Source: Rhizobium sp. NZLR1
GTDB lineage: Bacteria > Pseudomonadota > Alphaproteobacteria > Rhizobiales > Rhizobiaceae
NCBI RefSeq assembly: GCF_017357385.1
Contig: NZ_CP071632.1
Location: forward strand, 1,803,501 to 1,867,500
DNA length: 64,000 bases
Direction: 5' to 3'
The position numbers were made by a program, and so were the translations under genes. Under the pieces are notes generated by a model, which made no database searches, was not told the origin of the DNA, and saw only the letters and a program-made list of their open reading frames with translations. Of the stretch, positions 15,413 through 25,476 are shown piece after piece; the stretch's first letter is position 1; each line of letters begins with the position of its first letter.

Positions 15413-15454
15413 GATCGGGCAGGGATCTCCATAGCGAACAGACAGGATTGAAAC

Positions 15455-15988
15455 ATGTCTCGTATCGGTAAGAAGCCCGTTCAGGTACCTGCTGGGATCA
15501 CGGCTACGGTCGATGGCCAGAAGGTCACTGCAAAGGGCCCGAAGGGCGAGCTGTTTTTCGTTGCTAATGACGAAATCAGCCTCAAGCTCGAAAACAACGC
15601 GGTCGTCGTGACGCCGGTGAACCAGAGCAAGGATGCACGTTCAAAGTGGGGCATGTCCCGCACGATGATCGAAGGCATCTTCAAGGGTGTCACGGACGGC
15701 TTTGAGCGCAAGCTCGAAATCAACGGCGTCGGTTACCGCGCCTCCCTGCAGGGCAAGAACCTGCAGCTGGCTCTCGGTTTCAGCCATGACGTGATCTATG
15801 AGCCGCCGGTCGGCATCACGATCGTCGTTCCGAAGCCGACTGAAATTGTTGTCTCTGGCATCAATAAGCAGCAGGTCGGTCAGGTCGCCGCTGAAATCCG
15901 CGAATATCGCGGTCCTGAGCCCTACAAGGGCAAGGGCGTCAAGTACGCTGACGAGCGGATCGTCCGCAAAGAAGGCAAGAAGAAGTAA
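15455..15988 (+). CDS. rplF: 50S ribosomal protein L6
   Basis: Two-repeat 23S rRNA-binding protein, 177 residues. It begins [14 protein letters not shown] and ends with the [18 protein letters not shown] signature. Twelve bases precede rplR. Confidence 0.98.
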   Translation: MSRIGKKPVQVPAGITATVDGQKVTAKGPKGELFFVANDEISLKLENNAVVVTPVNQSKDARSKWGMSRTMIEGIFKGVTDGFERKLEINGVGYRASLQGKNLQLALGFSHDVIYEPPVGITIVVPKPTEIVVSGINKQQVGQVAAEIREYRGPEPYKGKGVKYADERIVRKEGKKK

Positions 15989-16000
15989 GGATCACGCGAA

Positions 16001-16363
16001 ATGGCTAGCAGGAAAGAAGCACTTGCACGTCGTGCCAACCGCGTGCGCCGTCATATCAAGTCGGTGGCCAATGGCCGTCCGCGCCTGTCGGTTCATCGCT
16101 CCTCGAAGAACATCTACGCCCAGGTCATCGATGATGTGGCCGGCAAGACGCTTGCGTCTGCCTCCACCCTCGAAAAGGATCTGCGCGGTTCTCTGAAGAC
16201 CGGTGCCGATACCGCCGCCGCTGCCGTTGTCGGCAAGCTCGTTGCCGAGCGCGCCTCCAAGGCCGGTGTTACGGAAGTCGTGTTCGACCGTGGCGCCTTC
16301 ATCTTCCACGGCCGCATCAAGGCTCTCGCCGATGCAGCCCGCGAAGGCGGTCTCACCTTCTGA
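16001..16363 (+). CDS. rplR: 50S ribosomal protein L18
   Basis: 5S rRNA-binding protein, 120 residues, with the conserved [20 protein letters not shown] segment and C-terminal [18 protein letters not shown]. It is followed by a 131-base gap that carries a terminator-like hairpin. Confidence 0.97.
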   Translation: MASRKEALARRANRVRRHIKSVANGRPRLSVHRSSKNIYAQVIDDVAGKTLASASTLEKDLRGSLKTGADTAAAAVVGKLVAERASKAGVTEVVFDRGAFIFHGRIKALADAAREGGLTF

Positions 16364-16370
16364 TCAGTTT

Positions 16371-16403
16371 CCGGCCGGACGCTTATAGCGCCGGCCGGAT
16401 TTT
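16371..16403 (+). terminator. Terminator-like hairpin between rplR and rpsE
   Basis: An 8-bp perfect stem, CCGGCCGG (16371-16378) with CCGGCCGG (16391-16398), can extend inward through a small GC/GC pairing. ATTTTC follows. It lies a few bases past the rplR stop, inside the ribosomal cluster. The rest of the 131-base gap shows nothing else. Confidence 0.55.
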
Positions 16404-16494
16404 CGCCGGACCGCAAGCACTCTCCGATAGGGGAGGCTGACGCGGTCCACATTTATTTGCCGATTGCACCCGGAAAAGAAAAAGGAAGAGGACA

Positions 16495-17064
16495 ATGGCA
16501 CAGGAAAGAAGGCCGCAGCGGGAAGACCGCCAGAGCCGTGACGAGCGCGACAGCGAATTCGTCGACAAGCTGGTCGCGATCAACCGCGTTGCCAAGGTCG
16601 TCAAGGGCGGCCGTCGTTTTGGTTTTGCAGCACTCGTCGTCGTCGGCGACCAGAAGGGCCGCGTCGGCTTCGGCCATGGCAAGGCACGTGAAGTGCCGGA
16701 AGCCATCCGCAAGGCAACCGAAGCCGCCAAGCGCGAACTGATCTTCGTACCGCTGCGTGACGGCCGTACGCTGCATCACGACGTTCATGGCCGCCACGGC
16801 GCCGGCAAGGTTCTGCTGCGCTCGGCCAAGGTCGGTACCGGCATCATCGCCGGCGGTCCGATGCGCGCCGTATTCGAAACGCTCGGCATGCATGACGTCG
16901 TCGCCAAGTCGACCGGTTCGTCGAACCCCTACAACATGGTTCGCGCCACCTTCGACGCTCTGAAGCACCAGGTTCACCCGAAGGACATCGCAGCTCAGCG
17001 CGGCATCAAGTATGCAACGCTGCAGGCTCGTCGTAGCGCCTCCGGCAACGCCTCTGAAGAATAA
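16495..17064 (+). CDS. rpsE: 30S ribosomal protein S5
   Basis: Decoding-fidelity protein, 189 residues. The double-stranded-RNA-binding-like domain ([19 protein letters not shown]) and the C-terminal domain are complete. GGAAGAGGACA precedes the start. Fourteen bases to rpmD. Confidence 0.98.
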   Translation: MAQERRPQREDRQSRDERDSEFVDKLVAINRVAKVVKGGRRFGFAALVVVGDQKGRVGFGHGKAREVPEAIRKATEAAKRELIFVPLRDGRTLHHDVHGRHGAGKVLLRSAKVGTGIIAGGPMRAVFETLGMHDVVAKSTGSSNPYNMVRATFDALKHQVHPKDIAAQRGIKYATLQARRSASGNASEE

Positions 17065-17078
17065 GAGGAGTTTGACAG

Positions 17079-17288
17079 ATGGCCAAGGCTACTAAGAAGG
17101 CTGAAGCGAAGACTGTCACGATCGAACAGATCGGCAGCCCGATTCGCCGTCCGGATGTCCAGCAGCGCACGCTGATCGGTCTCGGACTGAACAAGATGCA
17201 CCGTCGCCGCACGCTGGAGGATACTCCTTCCGTTCGTGGCATGATCCGTGCTGTCCAGCATCTCGTTCGCGTCGTCGACGAGAAGTGA
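17079..17288 (+). CDS. rpmD: 50S ribosomal protein L30
   Basis: Small 5S-region protein, 69 residues. It has an alphaproteobacterial Lys/Ala-rich start and the core [20 protein letters not shown]. Between rpsE and rplO with 14- and 16-base gaps. Confidence 0.96.
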   Translation: MAKATKKAEAKTVTIEQIGSPIRRPDVQQRTLIGLGLNKMHRRRTLEDTPSVRGMIRAVQHLVRVVDEK

Positions 17289-17304
17289 GACGGAGGAAAC
17301 GCTC

Positions 17305-17781
17305 ATGAAACTCAATGAAATTAAAGACAACGAAGGCTCGACCCACAGCCGCAAGCGCCTCGGCCGCGGTATCGGTTCGGGTTCCGGCAAGACGGCTGGT
17401 CGCGGCGTGAAGGGTCAGAAGTCCCGTTCGGGCGTCGCCATCAACGGCTTCGAAGGCGGCCAGATGCCGATCTATCGTCGCCTGCCGAAGCGCGGCTTCA
17501 ACAACATTTTCGCTTCCGATTTTGTTGTTGTGTCGCTCGGCCGGATCCAGGCGGCGATCGACGCCGGCAAGCTGGATGCCAAGGCGACCGTTGACGCAGC
17601 TGCCCTCAAGGCGGCCGGCGTCATCCGCCGCCCTAAGGACGGCGTTCGCGTTCTCGCCGACGGCGAGCTGAAGGCCAAAATCACCATCGTCGTTGCAGGC
17701 GCCTCCAAGCCTGCCGTCGAGAAGATCGAAAAGGCCGGCGGCACCGTGACGCAGCTTTCGGCTCCGGCTGCAGCCGAATAA
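17305..17781 (+). CDS. rplO: 50S ribosomal protein L15
   Basis: Late assembly protein, 158 residues, starting [20 protein letters not shown] after CGGAGGAAAC. The Gly-rich N-terminal signature [20 protein letters not shown] is intact. It is the last spc ribosomal gene before the terminator and secY. Confidence 0.97.
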   Translation: MKLNEIKDNEGSTHSRKRLGRGIGSGSGKTAGRGVKGQKSRSGVAINGFEGGQMPIYRRLPKRGFNNIFASDFVVVSLGRIQAAIDAGKLDAKATVDAAALKAAGVIRRPKDGVRVLADGELKAKITIVVAGASKPAVEKIEKAGGTVTQLSAPAAAE

Positions 17782-17796
17782 TAATCTGATGATATC

Positions 17797-17828
17797 TCGC
17801 CCGGGGTGCTTCACACCGGGCGATTTTG
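17797..17828 (+). terminator. Intrinsic terminator or attenuator between rplO and secY
   Basis: TCGCCCGG (17797-17804) pairs with CCGGGCGA (17816-17823) and TTTT follows directly. The 233-base gap up to secY has no gene. Because secY has no strong promoter match downstream, partial read-through is likely. Confidence 0.7.
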
Positions 17829-18014
17829 CTCCCATATGTGGGCCTCACAAAAACTTGGCTGGCGCGCCCGCGTCATGCCGGTAAGACTAAAACAAGGGTG
17901 AGGCATGGGGTTGCGCTGCAATCCGTTCTGAACCCGGTTTTGAATAATTTTCATACTGATTCCGGGGCCGGCCTATCCCCTAGAGACGCCGGAATTGGTA
18001 GCGCGGAGAATCGC

Positions 18015-19355
18015 ATGGCTTCTGCAGCGGAACAATTGGCATCCAACCTCAATTTTTCGACCTTTGCCAAAGCCGAGGATTTGAAGAAGCGCTTGTGGTT
18101 CACACTGGCAGCTCTCCTCGTCTACAGGCTCGGCACCCATATTCCGCTTCCGGGTCTCAATCCCGAAGCCTATGCCCAGGCTTTCCGCGGTCAGTCAGGC
18201 GGCATTCTCGGCCTCTTCAACATGTTTTCGGGCGGCGCTGTTCAGCGCATGGCGATCTTCGCGCTCGGCATCATGCCCTATATCTCTGCTTCGATCATCG
18301 TGCAGCTCATGACATCGGTCGTGCCGGCGCTGGAAAACCTCAAGAAGGAGGGCGAGCAGGGCCGTAAGATCATCAACCAGTATACCCGTTATGGCACGGT
18401 CATCCTCGGTGCGCTCCAGGCCTACGGCATCGCCGCCGGCCTTGAGAGCGGCCAGGGCCTCGTTGTCGATCCGGGCTGGTTCTTCCGTGTTTCCACCGTT
18501 CTGACGCTGCTCGGCGGCACGATGTTCCTGATGTGGCTCGGCGAGCAGATCACCTCGCGTGGCATCGGCAACGGCATCTCGCTGATCATCTTCGCCGGCA
18601 TCGCCGCCGGTCTTCCGACGGCTCTTGCCAGCACGCTCGAACTTGGCCGCACCGGCGCATTGTCGACCTTCCTCATCCTGCTGGTCATCATCGTCGCGAT
18701 CGGCGTCATCGGCGTCATCGTCTTCGTCGAGCGTGCCCAGCGCCGGCTCTTGATTCAGTATCCGAAGCGCCAGGTCGGCAACCGGATGTTCCAGGGCGAT
18801 ACCTCGCACCTGCCGCTGAAGCTCAACACGTCGGGCGTCATTCCGGCGATCTTCGCCTCGTCGCTGCTGCTGCTGCCGGCAACGGTTGCGGGCTTTGCCA
18901 GCACGTCGGGGATGCCTGGCTGGGCGACATCGATCGTCGCGGCCCTCGGCCATGGCCGACCGCTTTACATGGTGCTCTATGCGGCGCTGATCGCCTTCTT
19001 CGCCTTCTTCTATACGGCCATCGTCTTCAATCCGAAGGACACGGCCGACAATCTGAAGAAGCATGGCGGCTTCATTCCCGGCATCCGCCCGGGCGAGCGT
19101 ACGGCCGAATATATCGACTATGTGCTGACCCGAATCACGATGATCGGCGCAATCTATCTCGTCTTCGTCTGCATCCTTCCGGAGATCTTGGTGTCGCAAA
19201 CCGGCATCCCGTTATCCCTTGGTGGGACTTCGCTTTTGATCGTGGTTAGCGTAACTCTTGATACGGTTGCACAGATCCAGGGTCACCTGATCGCGCAGCA
19301 ATACGAAGGCCTGATCAAGAAATCGAAGTTGCGTGGAGGAAAGAGGGGGCGATGA
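18015..19355 (+). CDS. secY: Preprotein translocase subunit SecY
   Basis: Channel subunit of the Sec translocon in the inner membrane. 446 residues from [17 protein letters not shown], with ten hydrophobic segments expected from the pattern and the family motifs [14 protein letters not shown] and [13 protein letters not shown] longer open frame reaches back to 17826, but ribosome-site placement (GGAG) and family length favour 18015. The stop overlaps adk by four bases (ATGA). Confidence 0.97.
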   Translation: MASAAEQLASNLNFSTFAKAEDLKKRLWFTLAALLVYRLGTHIPLPGLNPEAYAQAFRGQSGGILGLFNMFSGGAVQRMAIFALGIMPYISASIIVQLMTSVVPALENLKKEGEQGRKIINQYTRYGTVILGALQAYGIAAGLESGQGLVVDPGWFFRVSTVLTLLGGTMFLMWLGEQITSRGIGNGISLIIFAGIAAGLPTALASTLELGRTGALSTFLILLVIIVAIGVIGVIVFVERAQRRLLIQYPKRQVGNRMFQGDTSHLPLKLNTSGVIPAIFASSLLLLPATVAGFASTSGMPGWATSIVAALGHGRPLYMVLYAALIAFFAFFYTAIVFNPKDTADNLKKHGGFIPGIRPGERTAEYIDYVLTRITMIGAIYLVFVCILPEILVSQTGIPLSLGGTSLLIVVSVTLDTVAQIQGHLIAQQYEGLIKKSKLRGGKRGR

Positions 19356-20002
19356 GACTTATCCTTTTGGGGCCGCCGGGCGCGGGTAAGGGAACCCAGG
19401 CCCAGCGGATCGTGGAAAAGCACGGCATTCCGCAGCTTTCCACGGGGGACATGCTGCGTGCAGCGGTTAACGCCGGCACGGATGTCGGCAAGCGCGCCAA
19501 GGCAGTCATGGACGCCGGCAAACTTGTCTCGGATGAGATCGTTATCGCCATCGTCTCCGAGCGTATCGATCAACCCGATTGCGCCAACGGCTTCATTCTC
19601 GACGGTTTCCCCAGGACGCTCGTCCAGGCAGACGCCACGGAAGCGATGCTGAAGGCAAAGGGTCTCGGCCTGTCCGTCGTTATCGAATTCCGTGTCGACG
19701 ATGACGAGCTGGTCCGTCGCGTCGCCGGTCGCTACTCCTGCGCACAGTGCGGCAGCGTCTATCACGATACCGATAAGGTTCCGGCTGCCGAAGGCGTGTG
19801 CGACAAGTGCGGTTCCACGCACTTCAAGCGCCGTCCTGATGACAACCCGGAGACCATGACGGCTCGGCTGCAGGTCTACTACAAGGAAACCTCGCCGCTG
19901 ATCGGCTATTACCATGCCAAAGGCAAACTCAAGACCGTGGACGGCATGGCAGAGATCGATCAGGTGACGGCCGAGGTCGAAAACATTCTTTCGAAGCTTT
20001 AA
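19352..20002 (+). CDS. adk: Adenylate kinase, zinc-LID type
   Basis: Converts ATP and AMP to two ADP in the cytoplasm. 216 residues. P-loop GPPGAGKGT at 7-15 and DGFPRT at 84-89. The long LID domain carries four cysteines (C130, C133, C150, C153: CAQC and CDKC), which mark the zinc-binding form. Translationally coupled to secY by a four-base overlap, a conserved arrangement. Confidence 0.97.
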   Translation: MRLILLGPPGAGKGTQAQRIVEKHGIPQLSTGDMLRAAVNAGTDVGKRAKAVMDAGKLVSDEIVIAIVSERIDQPDCANGFILDGFPRTLVQADATEAMLKAKGLGLSVVIEFRVDDDELVRRVAGRYSCAQCGSVYHDTDKVPAAEGVCDKCGSTHFKRRPDDNPETMTARLQVYYKETSPLIGYYHAKGKLKTVDGMAEIDQVTAEVENILSKL

Positions 20003-20223
20003 GGCTTTGAAAATAAACTTGGCGGAACGGTTGCTTTTCAGCAGTGATTCCGCTAAACACCGCGCCAACTCGCGACATTCCATGCGATCGGCGCGGATTT
20101 CCCAGGGAAGTCCGGGTGCGGTCGTTTTGACATGTTGCGGACGTAAATCTGAACGAGCGGTTCTAAAGACCGCATAACGAAGCCCACTTGCCGGATGGCA
20201 ACTGGAATGCAAGGAGAACAGGC
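20003..20223 (+). promoter_or_regulatory. adk-rpsM intergenic region with possible promoter
   Basis: No gene. A perfect -35 element TTGACA (20127-20132) is followed after 17 bases by TGAACG, a poor -10. It may be a weak promoter for the alpha group (rpsM onward), or rpsM may be read from upstream. Confidence 0.3.
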
Positions 20224-20592
20224 GTGGCACGTATCGCTGGCGTCAACATCCCGACTGCGAAGCGCGTTGTTATTGCGCTGACCTACATTCACGGGATCGG
20301 TACGAAATTCGCACAGGAAATCGTCGAGAAGGTCGGTATCCCGGCTGAACGTCGTGTGCATCAGCTGACGGACGCCGAAGTCCTTCAGATCCGCGAAGCC
20401 ATCGACCGCGACTATCAGGTCGAAGGCGATCTTCGTCGCGAAACCTCGATGAACATCAAGCGCCTGATGGACCTCGGCTGCTACCGCGGCCTGCGTCATC
20501 GCCGCGGCCTTCCGGTCCGCGGTCAGCGCACGCACACCAATGCCCGTACCCGCAAGGGCCCGGCAAAGGCAATCGCTGGTAAGAAGAAGTAA
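20224..20592 (+). CDS. rpsM: 30S ribosomal protein S13
   Basis: Small-subunit head protein contacting the P-site tRNA, 122 residues. It uses a GTG start, chosen because AAGGAG lies 7 bases upstream and family members begin with [14 protein letters not shown]; an ATG at 20188 would add 12 unrelated residues. C-terminal basic motif [20 protein letters not shown] is intact. Confidence 0.96.
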   Translation: MARIAGVNIPTAKRVVIALTYIHGIGTKFAQEIVEKVGIPAERRVHQLTDAEVLQIREAIDRDYQVEGDLRRETSMNIKRLMDLGCYRGLRHRRGLPVRGQRTHTNARTRKGPAKAIAGKKK

Positions 20593-20613
20593 TTTCCGGG
20601 AAACCGGAGTAGG

Positions 20614-20645
20614 GAGGCTGGCGGTCTGCGCCGGCCTCTTTTGAG
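20614..20645 (+). terminator. Terminator-like hairpin between rpsM and rpsK
   Basis: GAGGCTGGCG (20614-20623) pairs with CGCCGGCCTC (20629-20638), ten pairs including one G-T, with loop GTCTG. TTTTGAGTTT follows. Located in the 133-base rpsM-rpsK gap, so it would act as an attenuator within the alpha group. Confidence 0.65.
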
Positions 20646-20725
20646 TTTGGAGCGGGACCGTATAGGCGCCGTTCCGGTGTAGCCGCTGGCATTACGGCGG
20701 CGAAGAGATCAACGAAAGGAATACC

Positions 20726-21115
20726 ATGGCTAAGGAAGCCGTCCGCGTTCGCCGTCGTGAACGCAAGAATATCTCGTCGGGTGTCGCTCACGTCAACTCG
20801 ACCTTCAACAACACGATGATCACCATCACCGATGCCCAGGGCAACGCGATTGCTTGGTCTTCGGCTGGCGCCAAGGGCTTCAAGGGCTCGCGCAAGTCGA
20901 CCCCGTTCGCTGCCCAGATGGCTGCCGAAGACTGCGCCAAGAAGGCTCAGGAGCACGGCATGAAGTCGCTGGAAGTCGAAGTTTGTGGTCCGGGTTCGGG
21001 TCGCGAATCGGCTCTGCGCGCGCTCCAGGCTGCTGGTTTCATGATCACGTCCATCCGCGACGTGACCCCGATCCCGCACAATGGCTGCCGTCCGCGCAAG
21101 AAGCGCCGCGTCTGA
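20726..21115 (+). CDS. rpsK: 30S ribosomal protein S11
   Basis: Platform protein of the small subunit, 129 residues. Signature segments [21 protein letters not shown] and the C-terminal [12 protein letters not shown] are present. GAAAGGAATACC precedes the start. Confidence 0.97.
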   Translation: MAKEAVRVRRRERKNISSGVAHVNSTFNNTMITITDAQGNAIAWSSAGAKGFKGSRKSTPFAAQMAAEDCAKKAQEHGMKSLEVEVCGPGSGRESALRALQAAGFMITSIRDVTPIPHNGCRPRKKRRV

Positions 21116-21135
21116 TCATCGCTCTCGTCACTGGT

Positions 21136-21151
21136 GAGCGCCTTGGCGCTC
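21136..21151 (+). promoter_or_regulatory. Short perfect hairpin between rpsK and rpoA
   Basis: GAGCGCC TT GGCGCTC forms a tight 7-bp hairpin, 21 bases after rpsK. There is no T run, so an RNA-stability or processing role is more likely than termination. Confidence 0.4.
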
Positions 21152-21212
21152 CCGGTGGTTTTCAAGCTCGGTTGCCACGATTGGATGGTGGCAACGAACG
21201 GAAGGCAAACTC

Positions 21213-22223
21213 ATGATTCAGAAGAACTGGCAGGAACTGATCAAGCCGAACAAGGTGGAGTTCTCCTCGAGCTCGCGCACCAGGGCGACGCTTGTTGCCG
21301 AACCGCTGGAGCGCGGCTTCGGCCTCACCCTCGGCAATGCGCTTCGCCGCGTTCTGCTCTCCTCGCTGCGCGGCGCTGCCGTCACGGCGGTGCAGATCGA
21401 TGGCGTGCTGCATGAATTCTCTTCGATTCCGGGCGTCCGCGAAGACGTGACGGACATCGTGCTCAACATCAAGGAAATCGCCATCAAGATGGATGGCGAC
21501 GACGCAAAGCGCATGGTCGTGCGCAAGCAGGGTCCGGGTGTTGTCACGGCTGGCGACATCCAGACGGTCGGCGATATCGAAATCCTCAACCCCGAGCATG
21601 TCATCTGCACGCTCGACGAGGGTGCCGAAATCCGCATGGAGTTCACCGTCAACAACGGCAAGGGCTACGTTCCGGCCGAACGCAATCGTGCGGAAGATGC
21701 TCCGATCGGTCTCATCCCGGTCGACAGCCTCTATTCGCCGGTCAAGAAGGTGTCCTACAAGGTTGAAAATACCCGCGAAGGACAGGTTCTCGACTACGAC
21801 AAGCTGAACATGACCATCGAAACCGATGGCTCGATCACCGGCGAAGACGCCGTCGCTTTTGCGGCGCGCATCCTCCAGGATCAGCTTGGCGTCTTTGTCA
21901 ACTTCGACGAGCCGCAGAAGGAAACCGAAGAGGAAGCAGTCACCGAACTCGCTTTCAACCCGGCTCTCCTCAAGAAGGTGGACGAACTCGAATTGTCGGT
22001 CCGTTCGGCAAACTGCCTGAAGAACGACAACATCGTCTATATCGGCGACCTCATTCAGAAGACCGAAGCAGAAATGCTCCGCACGCCGAATTTTGGTCGC
22101 AAGTCGCTGAACGAAATCAAGGAAGTTCTCGCTTCCATGGGCCTGCACCTCGGCATGGAAGTGCCGGCATGGCCGCCCGAGAACATCGAAGATCTCGCCA
22201 AGCGTTACGAAGACCAATACTGA
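21213..22223 (+). CDS. rpoA: RNA polymerase alpha subunit
   Basis: Assembles RNA polymerase and contacts UP elements and activators. 336 residues with the N-terminal dimerisation domain ([20 protein letters not shown]) and the C-terminal domain with helix [19 protein letters not shown]. Both domains are intact. Between rpsK and rplQ as usual. Confidence 0.98.
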   Translation: MIQKNWQELIKPNKVEFSSSSRTRATLVAEPLERGFGLTLGNALRRVLLSSLRGAAVTAVQIDGVLHEFSSIPGVREDVTDIVLNIKEIAIKMDGDDAKRMVVRKQGPGVVTAGDIQTVGDIEILNPEHVICTLDEGAEIRMEFTVNNGKGYVPAERNRAEDAPIGLIPVDSLYSPVKKVSYKVENTREGQVLDYDKLNMTIETDGSITGEDAVAFAARILQDQLGVFVNFDEPQKETEEEAVTELAFNPALLKKVDELELSVRSANCLKNDNIVYIGDLIQKTEAEMLRTPNFGRKSLNEIKEVLASMGLHLGMEVPAWPPENIEDLAKRYEDQY

Positions 22224-22285
22224 GCGGCGTGAGGAAAAGTGTGAAGCGGTTTTCCGCCCGCACGCCGATCGCAAGAACATAACAG

Positions 22286-22309
22286 AAGGCAGGCTCTTTC
22301 GGCTGCCTT
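22286..22309 (+). promoter_or_regulatory. Weak hairpin between rpoA and rplQ
   Basis: AAGGCAG (22286-22292) pairs with CTGCCTT (22303-22309), followed by TCCCC rather than T. The 177-base gap shows no gene. Confidence 0.35.
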
Positions 22310-22400
22310 TCCCCGTCAAACAGCAGGCCGATCGCCTGCATGTGCCAGGAAACGGCAGGCCCACTTAGCGTAAGGGCACCTGCATTAAAGGAGAATAGCA

Positions 22401-22823
22401 ATGCGCCATGGTAAAGCCGGCCGCAAGCTGAATAGAACTGCAAGCCACCGCAAGGCGATGTTCGCCAACATGGCCGCTTCGCTGATTACCCACGAGCAGA
22501 TCGTCACGACCCTGCCGAAGGCCAAGGAAATCCGCCCGATCGTCGAGAAGCTCGTCACGCTCGGCAAGCGCGGCGACCTGCACGCTCGCCGTCAGGCGAT
22601 TTCGCAGATCCGCGATGCCGCCGTCGTTTCGAAGCTGTTCGATACGATTGCAACGCGTTACGCCACCCGCAACGGCGGCTACCTGCGCATCATGAAGGCC
22701 GGCTTCCGCCAGGGCGACAATGCCGCCATGGCCGTGATCGAATTCGTTGATCGCGACACCTTCGCCAAGGGCGCAGCCGACAAGGCCCGCGTCGCTGCCG
22801 AAGAGCAGGCCGTCGCCGCTTAA
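22401..22823 (+). CDS. rplQ: 50S ribosomal protein L17
   Basis: Large-subunit protein near the exit tunnel, 140 residues, beginning [29 protein letters not shown] precedes the start. Last gene of the ribosomal cluster; a strong terminator follows. Confidence 0.98.
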   Translation: MRHGKAGRKLNRTASHRKAMFANMAASLITHEQIVTTLPKAKEIRPIVEKLVTLGKRGDLHARRQAISQIRDAAVVSKLFDTIATRYATRNGGYLRIMKAGFRQGDNAAMAVIEFVDRDTFAKGAADKARVAAEEQAVAA

Positions 22824-22846
22824 ATCTTCCGCTCCGGCGGAAACAA

Positions 22847-22880
22847 AACAGCCGGGCTCGCAAAGCCCGGCTGTTTTTGT
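22847..22880 (+). terminator. Intrinsic terminator ending the ribosomal cluster
   Basis: A perfect 13-bp stem (22847-22859 with 22865-22877) has a 5-base loop and a T-rich tail, 23 bases after rplQ. Confidence 0.93.
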
Positions 22881-23001
22881 TTGTGCATCGGTCGCAGACG
22901 AAAGTGGGGCGCCGATCTGCGAAGACAAACCGCAGCTCGTCGATCATTCGCAATCTCCACCTCAACCGTCCAACGGGCTGACTGATATAGGATAGGTCTC
23001 A

Positions 23002-23424
23002 TTGCGCGACATCGTTCAGACTCGCTCTCAAGTGCGGTTCCTCCGCCTCGCCGCCCTGCTTGTGGTGATAGCACTTGGGCTGGCGCTGAGACGGTTCGGC
23101 TATGCGGTCGATCTGCCCTTCGTCGTCGTCAAATATGGGGGCTCGGCGTTCTGGGGAGCGATGGTCTATCTGCTCGTAGCCCTCTTTGTCGCAAGGTCAC
23201 GGCCGGCCATCCTTGCTGTCATAGCGCTGGTCATAGCGATCTCAGTGGAGTTGTTCCGGCTCTATCACACGCCCTGGCTCGACGCGTTTCGGCTGACGAC
23301 CGCAGGGGCACTGCTGCTCGGCCGGATATTTTCGCTCTGGAACATGCTGGCCTATGCAATCGGGATCGCCGCGGCCTGCGCCTTCGATCCCGCCCGGCGG
23401 GTTGCGATGAGGTCCGGCCTTTAA
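23002..23424 (+). CDS. DUF2809 family membrane protein
   Basis: 140 residues, four hydrophobic segments, small-residue rich. The pattern WGAMVYLLVALFVAR and ELFRLYHTPWLDAFR resembles DUF2809 (YjgA-type) proteins of unknown function. The only start giving full length is TTG at 23002, with a poor ribosome site (ATAGG), so the exact N-terminus is uncertain. It is a single gene converging on msrPQ. Confidence 0.72.
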   Translation: MRDIVQTRSQVRFLRLAALLVVIALGLALRRFGYAVDLPFVVVKYGGSAFWGAMVYLLVALFVARSRPAILAVIALVIAISVELFRLYHTPWLDAFRLTTAGALLLGRIFSLWNMLAYAIGIAAACAFDPARRVAMRSGL

Positions 23425-23434
23425 GTTTGCCGTC

Positions 23435-24091
23435 TCACGAAGCCGACGCCATCGCGCGATTGCGCGTTCGCCCCTGGCCTTTCTTCCGGCTGCGCGCGAT
23501 CGGGCGATAGGAGCGGTAGAGGATGAGGGCGATGATCAGCCCGACATAGATATATTGCTGGAGATCGAGGATCTTGGTCGAGAGCGCGAAGTGCAGCGCT
23601 CCGCAGGCGGCGATGATAATGACCAGGCGGTGCAGCCAGATCCAATTCTTGCCGAGGCGGCGGATCGAGAAATTATTGGATGTCACCGCCAGCGGAATGA
23701 GCATCGCAAGGCCGGCCATGCCGAACATGATGAAGGGACGCTTCAGCACGTCGTTGATGACGGCATGGATATCCATCGCCTGGTCGAGCACCATGTAGAC
23801 GGTGAAATGCATCAGCGCATAGTAGAAGGTCAGCAGGCCCAGCGCGCGGCGATAACGCAGATAGTTCCAGCCGAAGAGCTCGCGGGCAGGGGAGACGGCA
23901 AGCGTTGCGATCAGGAAACGGATCGTCCAGATGCCGAGGAAAAGCTCGAAGGTCTTGACCGGATCGGCGCCGAGCTGATCGGTCGCTCCGAGATAGAAGG
24001 TCCAGGCCGCCGGCAAAAGCCCGATGGCGTAAAGCAGCCAGACGGAGGCGGGCTGCCAGCGCTTGGGAATGGCAAGCGATAGTTCCGCCAT
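23435..24091 (-). CDS. msrQ: MsrQ, haem-binding membrane subunit of methionine sulfoxide reductase
   Basis: Passes electrons from the quinone pool to periplasmic MsrP for repair of oxidised methionine. 218 residues with about six membrane helices and the histidines expected of the ferric-reductase-like fold (FYYALMHFTVY, WIWLHRLVIII, GALHFALS). It starts inside the msrP stop codon (TGATG), so the two are coupled. The C-terminus is a short basic tail. Confidence 0.95.
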   Translation of the reverse strand: MAELSLAIPKRWQPASVWLLYAIGLLPAAWTFYLGATDQLGADPVKTFELFLGIWTIRFLIATLAVSPARELFGWNYLRYRRALGLLTFYYALMHFTVYMVLDQAMDIHAVINDVLKRPFIMFGMAGLAMLIPLAVTSNNFSIRRLGKNWIWLHRLVIIIAACGALHFALSTKILDLQQYIYVGLIIALILYRSYRPIARSRKKGQGRTRNRAMASAS

Positions 24092-25038
24092 CAGAAATTC
24101 GCTTTCAGATCCATGCCGGCATAAAGGCTCGCCACGTCGTCGGCATAACCGTTGAAGGGCAGGGTGGGGTGGCGGCTCGCGCCGAAGAAGCCGCTTTCGC
24201 CGATGCGCCGCTCGCTCGCCTGGCTCCAGCGCGGGTGGTCGACTGCGGGGTTGACGTTGGCGTAGAAGCCGTATTCCTGCGCATTGGTGACCTGCCAGGT
24301 GTTCTTCGGCTGCTGGTCGCTAAGCGTGATCCTGACGATCGACTTGATGCCCTTGAAGCCATATTTCCATGGCACGACGAGACGGACCGGCGCACCATTC
24401 TGGTTCGGCAGCGTTTCGCCATAAAGCCCGACGGCCAGCAACGTCAGCGGATGACGCGCCTCGTCGAGGCGCAGACCCTCGACATAGGGCCAGTCGAGCG
24501 ACTGGAAGAAGCCCTTTTGTCCCGGCATCTCGTCTGGCCGCACCACGGTTTCGAAGGCGACGTATTTGGCGCTGCCGAGCGGCTCTACCTTGTCGAGCAG
24601 CGATGCCAACGGAAAGCCGTCCCAGGGAATGACCATCGACCACGCCTCGACGCAGCGCATGCGATAGGTGCGCTCCTCGATCGGAAATTCCTTGATCAGC
24701 GCCTCGAGGTCGAAAGTGCCTGGTTTGTTGACCATGCCGTCGACCTTGATTGTCCAAGGCAGCGGCTTGAAATCGCCGGAATTCGCGGCTGGATCGGCCT
24801 TGTCGAGGCCGAACTCATAGAAATTATTGTAGGTCGTGACGTCCTTGATCGGCGTCGGCTTCTCGTCGACCTTGTACTTGCTTTCGACCGCGGAGAGCGC
24901 CGCAGCACTCGCCTTGCCGGTGCTGTAGAGCCCAAAGGCCCCAAGTGCTGCCGCGCCCAGAAATTCACGACGGCGCAGGTATATCTGGCGTGGTGTGATC
25001 TCGGACGACGCGATCTTCGGTGGGCGATAGCTTGGCAT
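24091..25038 (-). CDS. msrP: MsrP, periplasmic molybdopterin methionine sulfoxide reductase
   Basis: Catalytic subunit reducing methionine sulfoxide in envelope proteins. 315 residues from [11 protein letters not shown], preceded by AGGAGG; a longer frame reaches 25095 without such a site. Twin-arginine signal LRRREFLG at 21-28 fits export of a folded Mo-cofactor protein. The Mo-ligand cysteine is C129 in YRMRCVEAW. Operon with msrQ. Confidence 0.96.
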   Translation of the reverse strand: MPSYRPPKIASSEITPRQIYLRRREFLGAAALGAFGLYSTGKASAAALSAVESKYKVDEKPTPIKDVTTYNNFYEFGLDKADPAANSGDFKPLPWTIKVDGMVNKPGTFDLEALIKEFPIEERTYRMRCVEAWSMVIPWDGFPLASLLDKVEPLGSAKYVAFETVVRPDEMPGQKGFFQSLDWPYVEGLRLDEARHPLTLLAVGLYGETLPNQNGAPVRLVVPWKYGFKGIKSIVRITLSDQQPKNTWQVTNAQEYGFYANVNPAVDHPRWSQASERRIGESGFFGASRHPTLPFNGYADDVASLYAGMDLKANF

Positions 25039-25476
25039 GTCGAAAACCTCCTGGGCGGATCTTCGGAATATAGTCCCTAAGCGAACCGCCGGCATAACAG
25101 GATTAAAGCACGTCGCGCAAAAGTGTGCAGCGGTTTTGCGATAACGACATGCGTATAAACAAAGGCCTAAAGTGCGGGGAGCGAATCTGAAAGATCGCGA
25201 TGCGCTTTAGTGTCTAAGCCTTGAATATTGCTGACGGGAAGCCAATTTTTTGTGTTCGGTCGTGATGGAATAGGTTGTAACCCAATGTCGCGCCAGACCG
25301 TATATGATCGATCGTACAAGGCGCTTCTCCGGGCAGCGTACCGGATTTGGCCTTGCCGGTAGTGACAGCCCCCGCCGATTGGATTAGGACAATTCCAAAA
25401 AGCAGCGTTGCCCGGCTGCAGGCTCAATGCCGTCCCGCTTCGCCTGATGATCTCCGCCACGTCGAGGAAGACACCG
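25039..25476. other. Divergent intergenic region between msrPQ and ilvD
   Basis: 438 bases without a convincing gene. It carries a rhizobial repeat (25106-25210). Promoters for msrP (leftward) and ilvD (rightward) should lie here, but no clean -35/-10 pair could be picked. A 97-codon minus-strand frame here has no ribosome site or recognisable family. Confidence 0.5.
25106..25210. repeat. Rhizobial intergenic repeat, family A, copy 1
   Basis: About 105 bases that match the element at 56529-56633. Shared blocks include GCAGCGGTT, GATAACGACATGC and AACAAAGG, and both copies end in GCGCTTTAG. Internal inverted repeats are visible. It resembles the RIME-type mosaic elements known from rhizobia, but the exact class is not asserted. 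Confidence 0.75.

Noticed and set aside
25167..25460. 97-codon minus-strand frame upstream of ilvD
   Set aside because: No ribosome site or recognisable protein character; overlaps a repeat and the ilvD promoter region.
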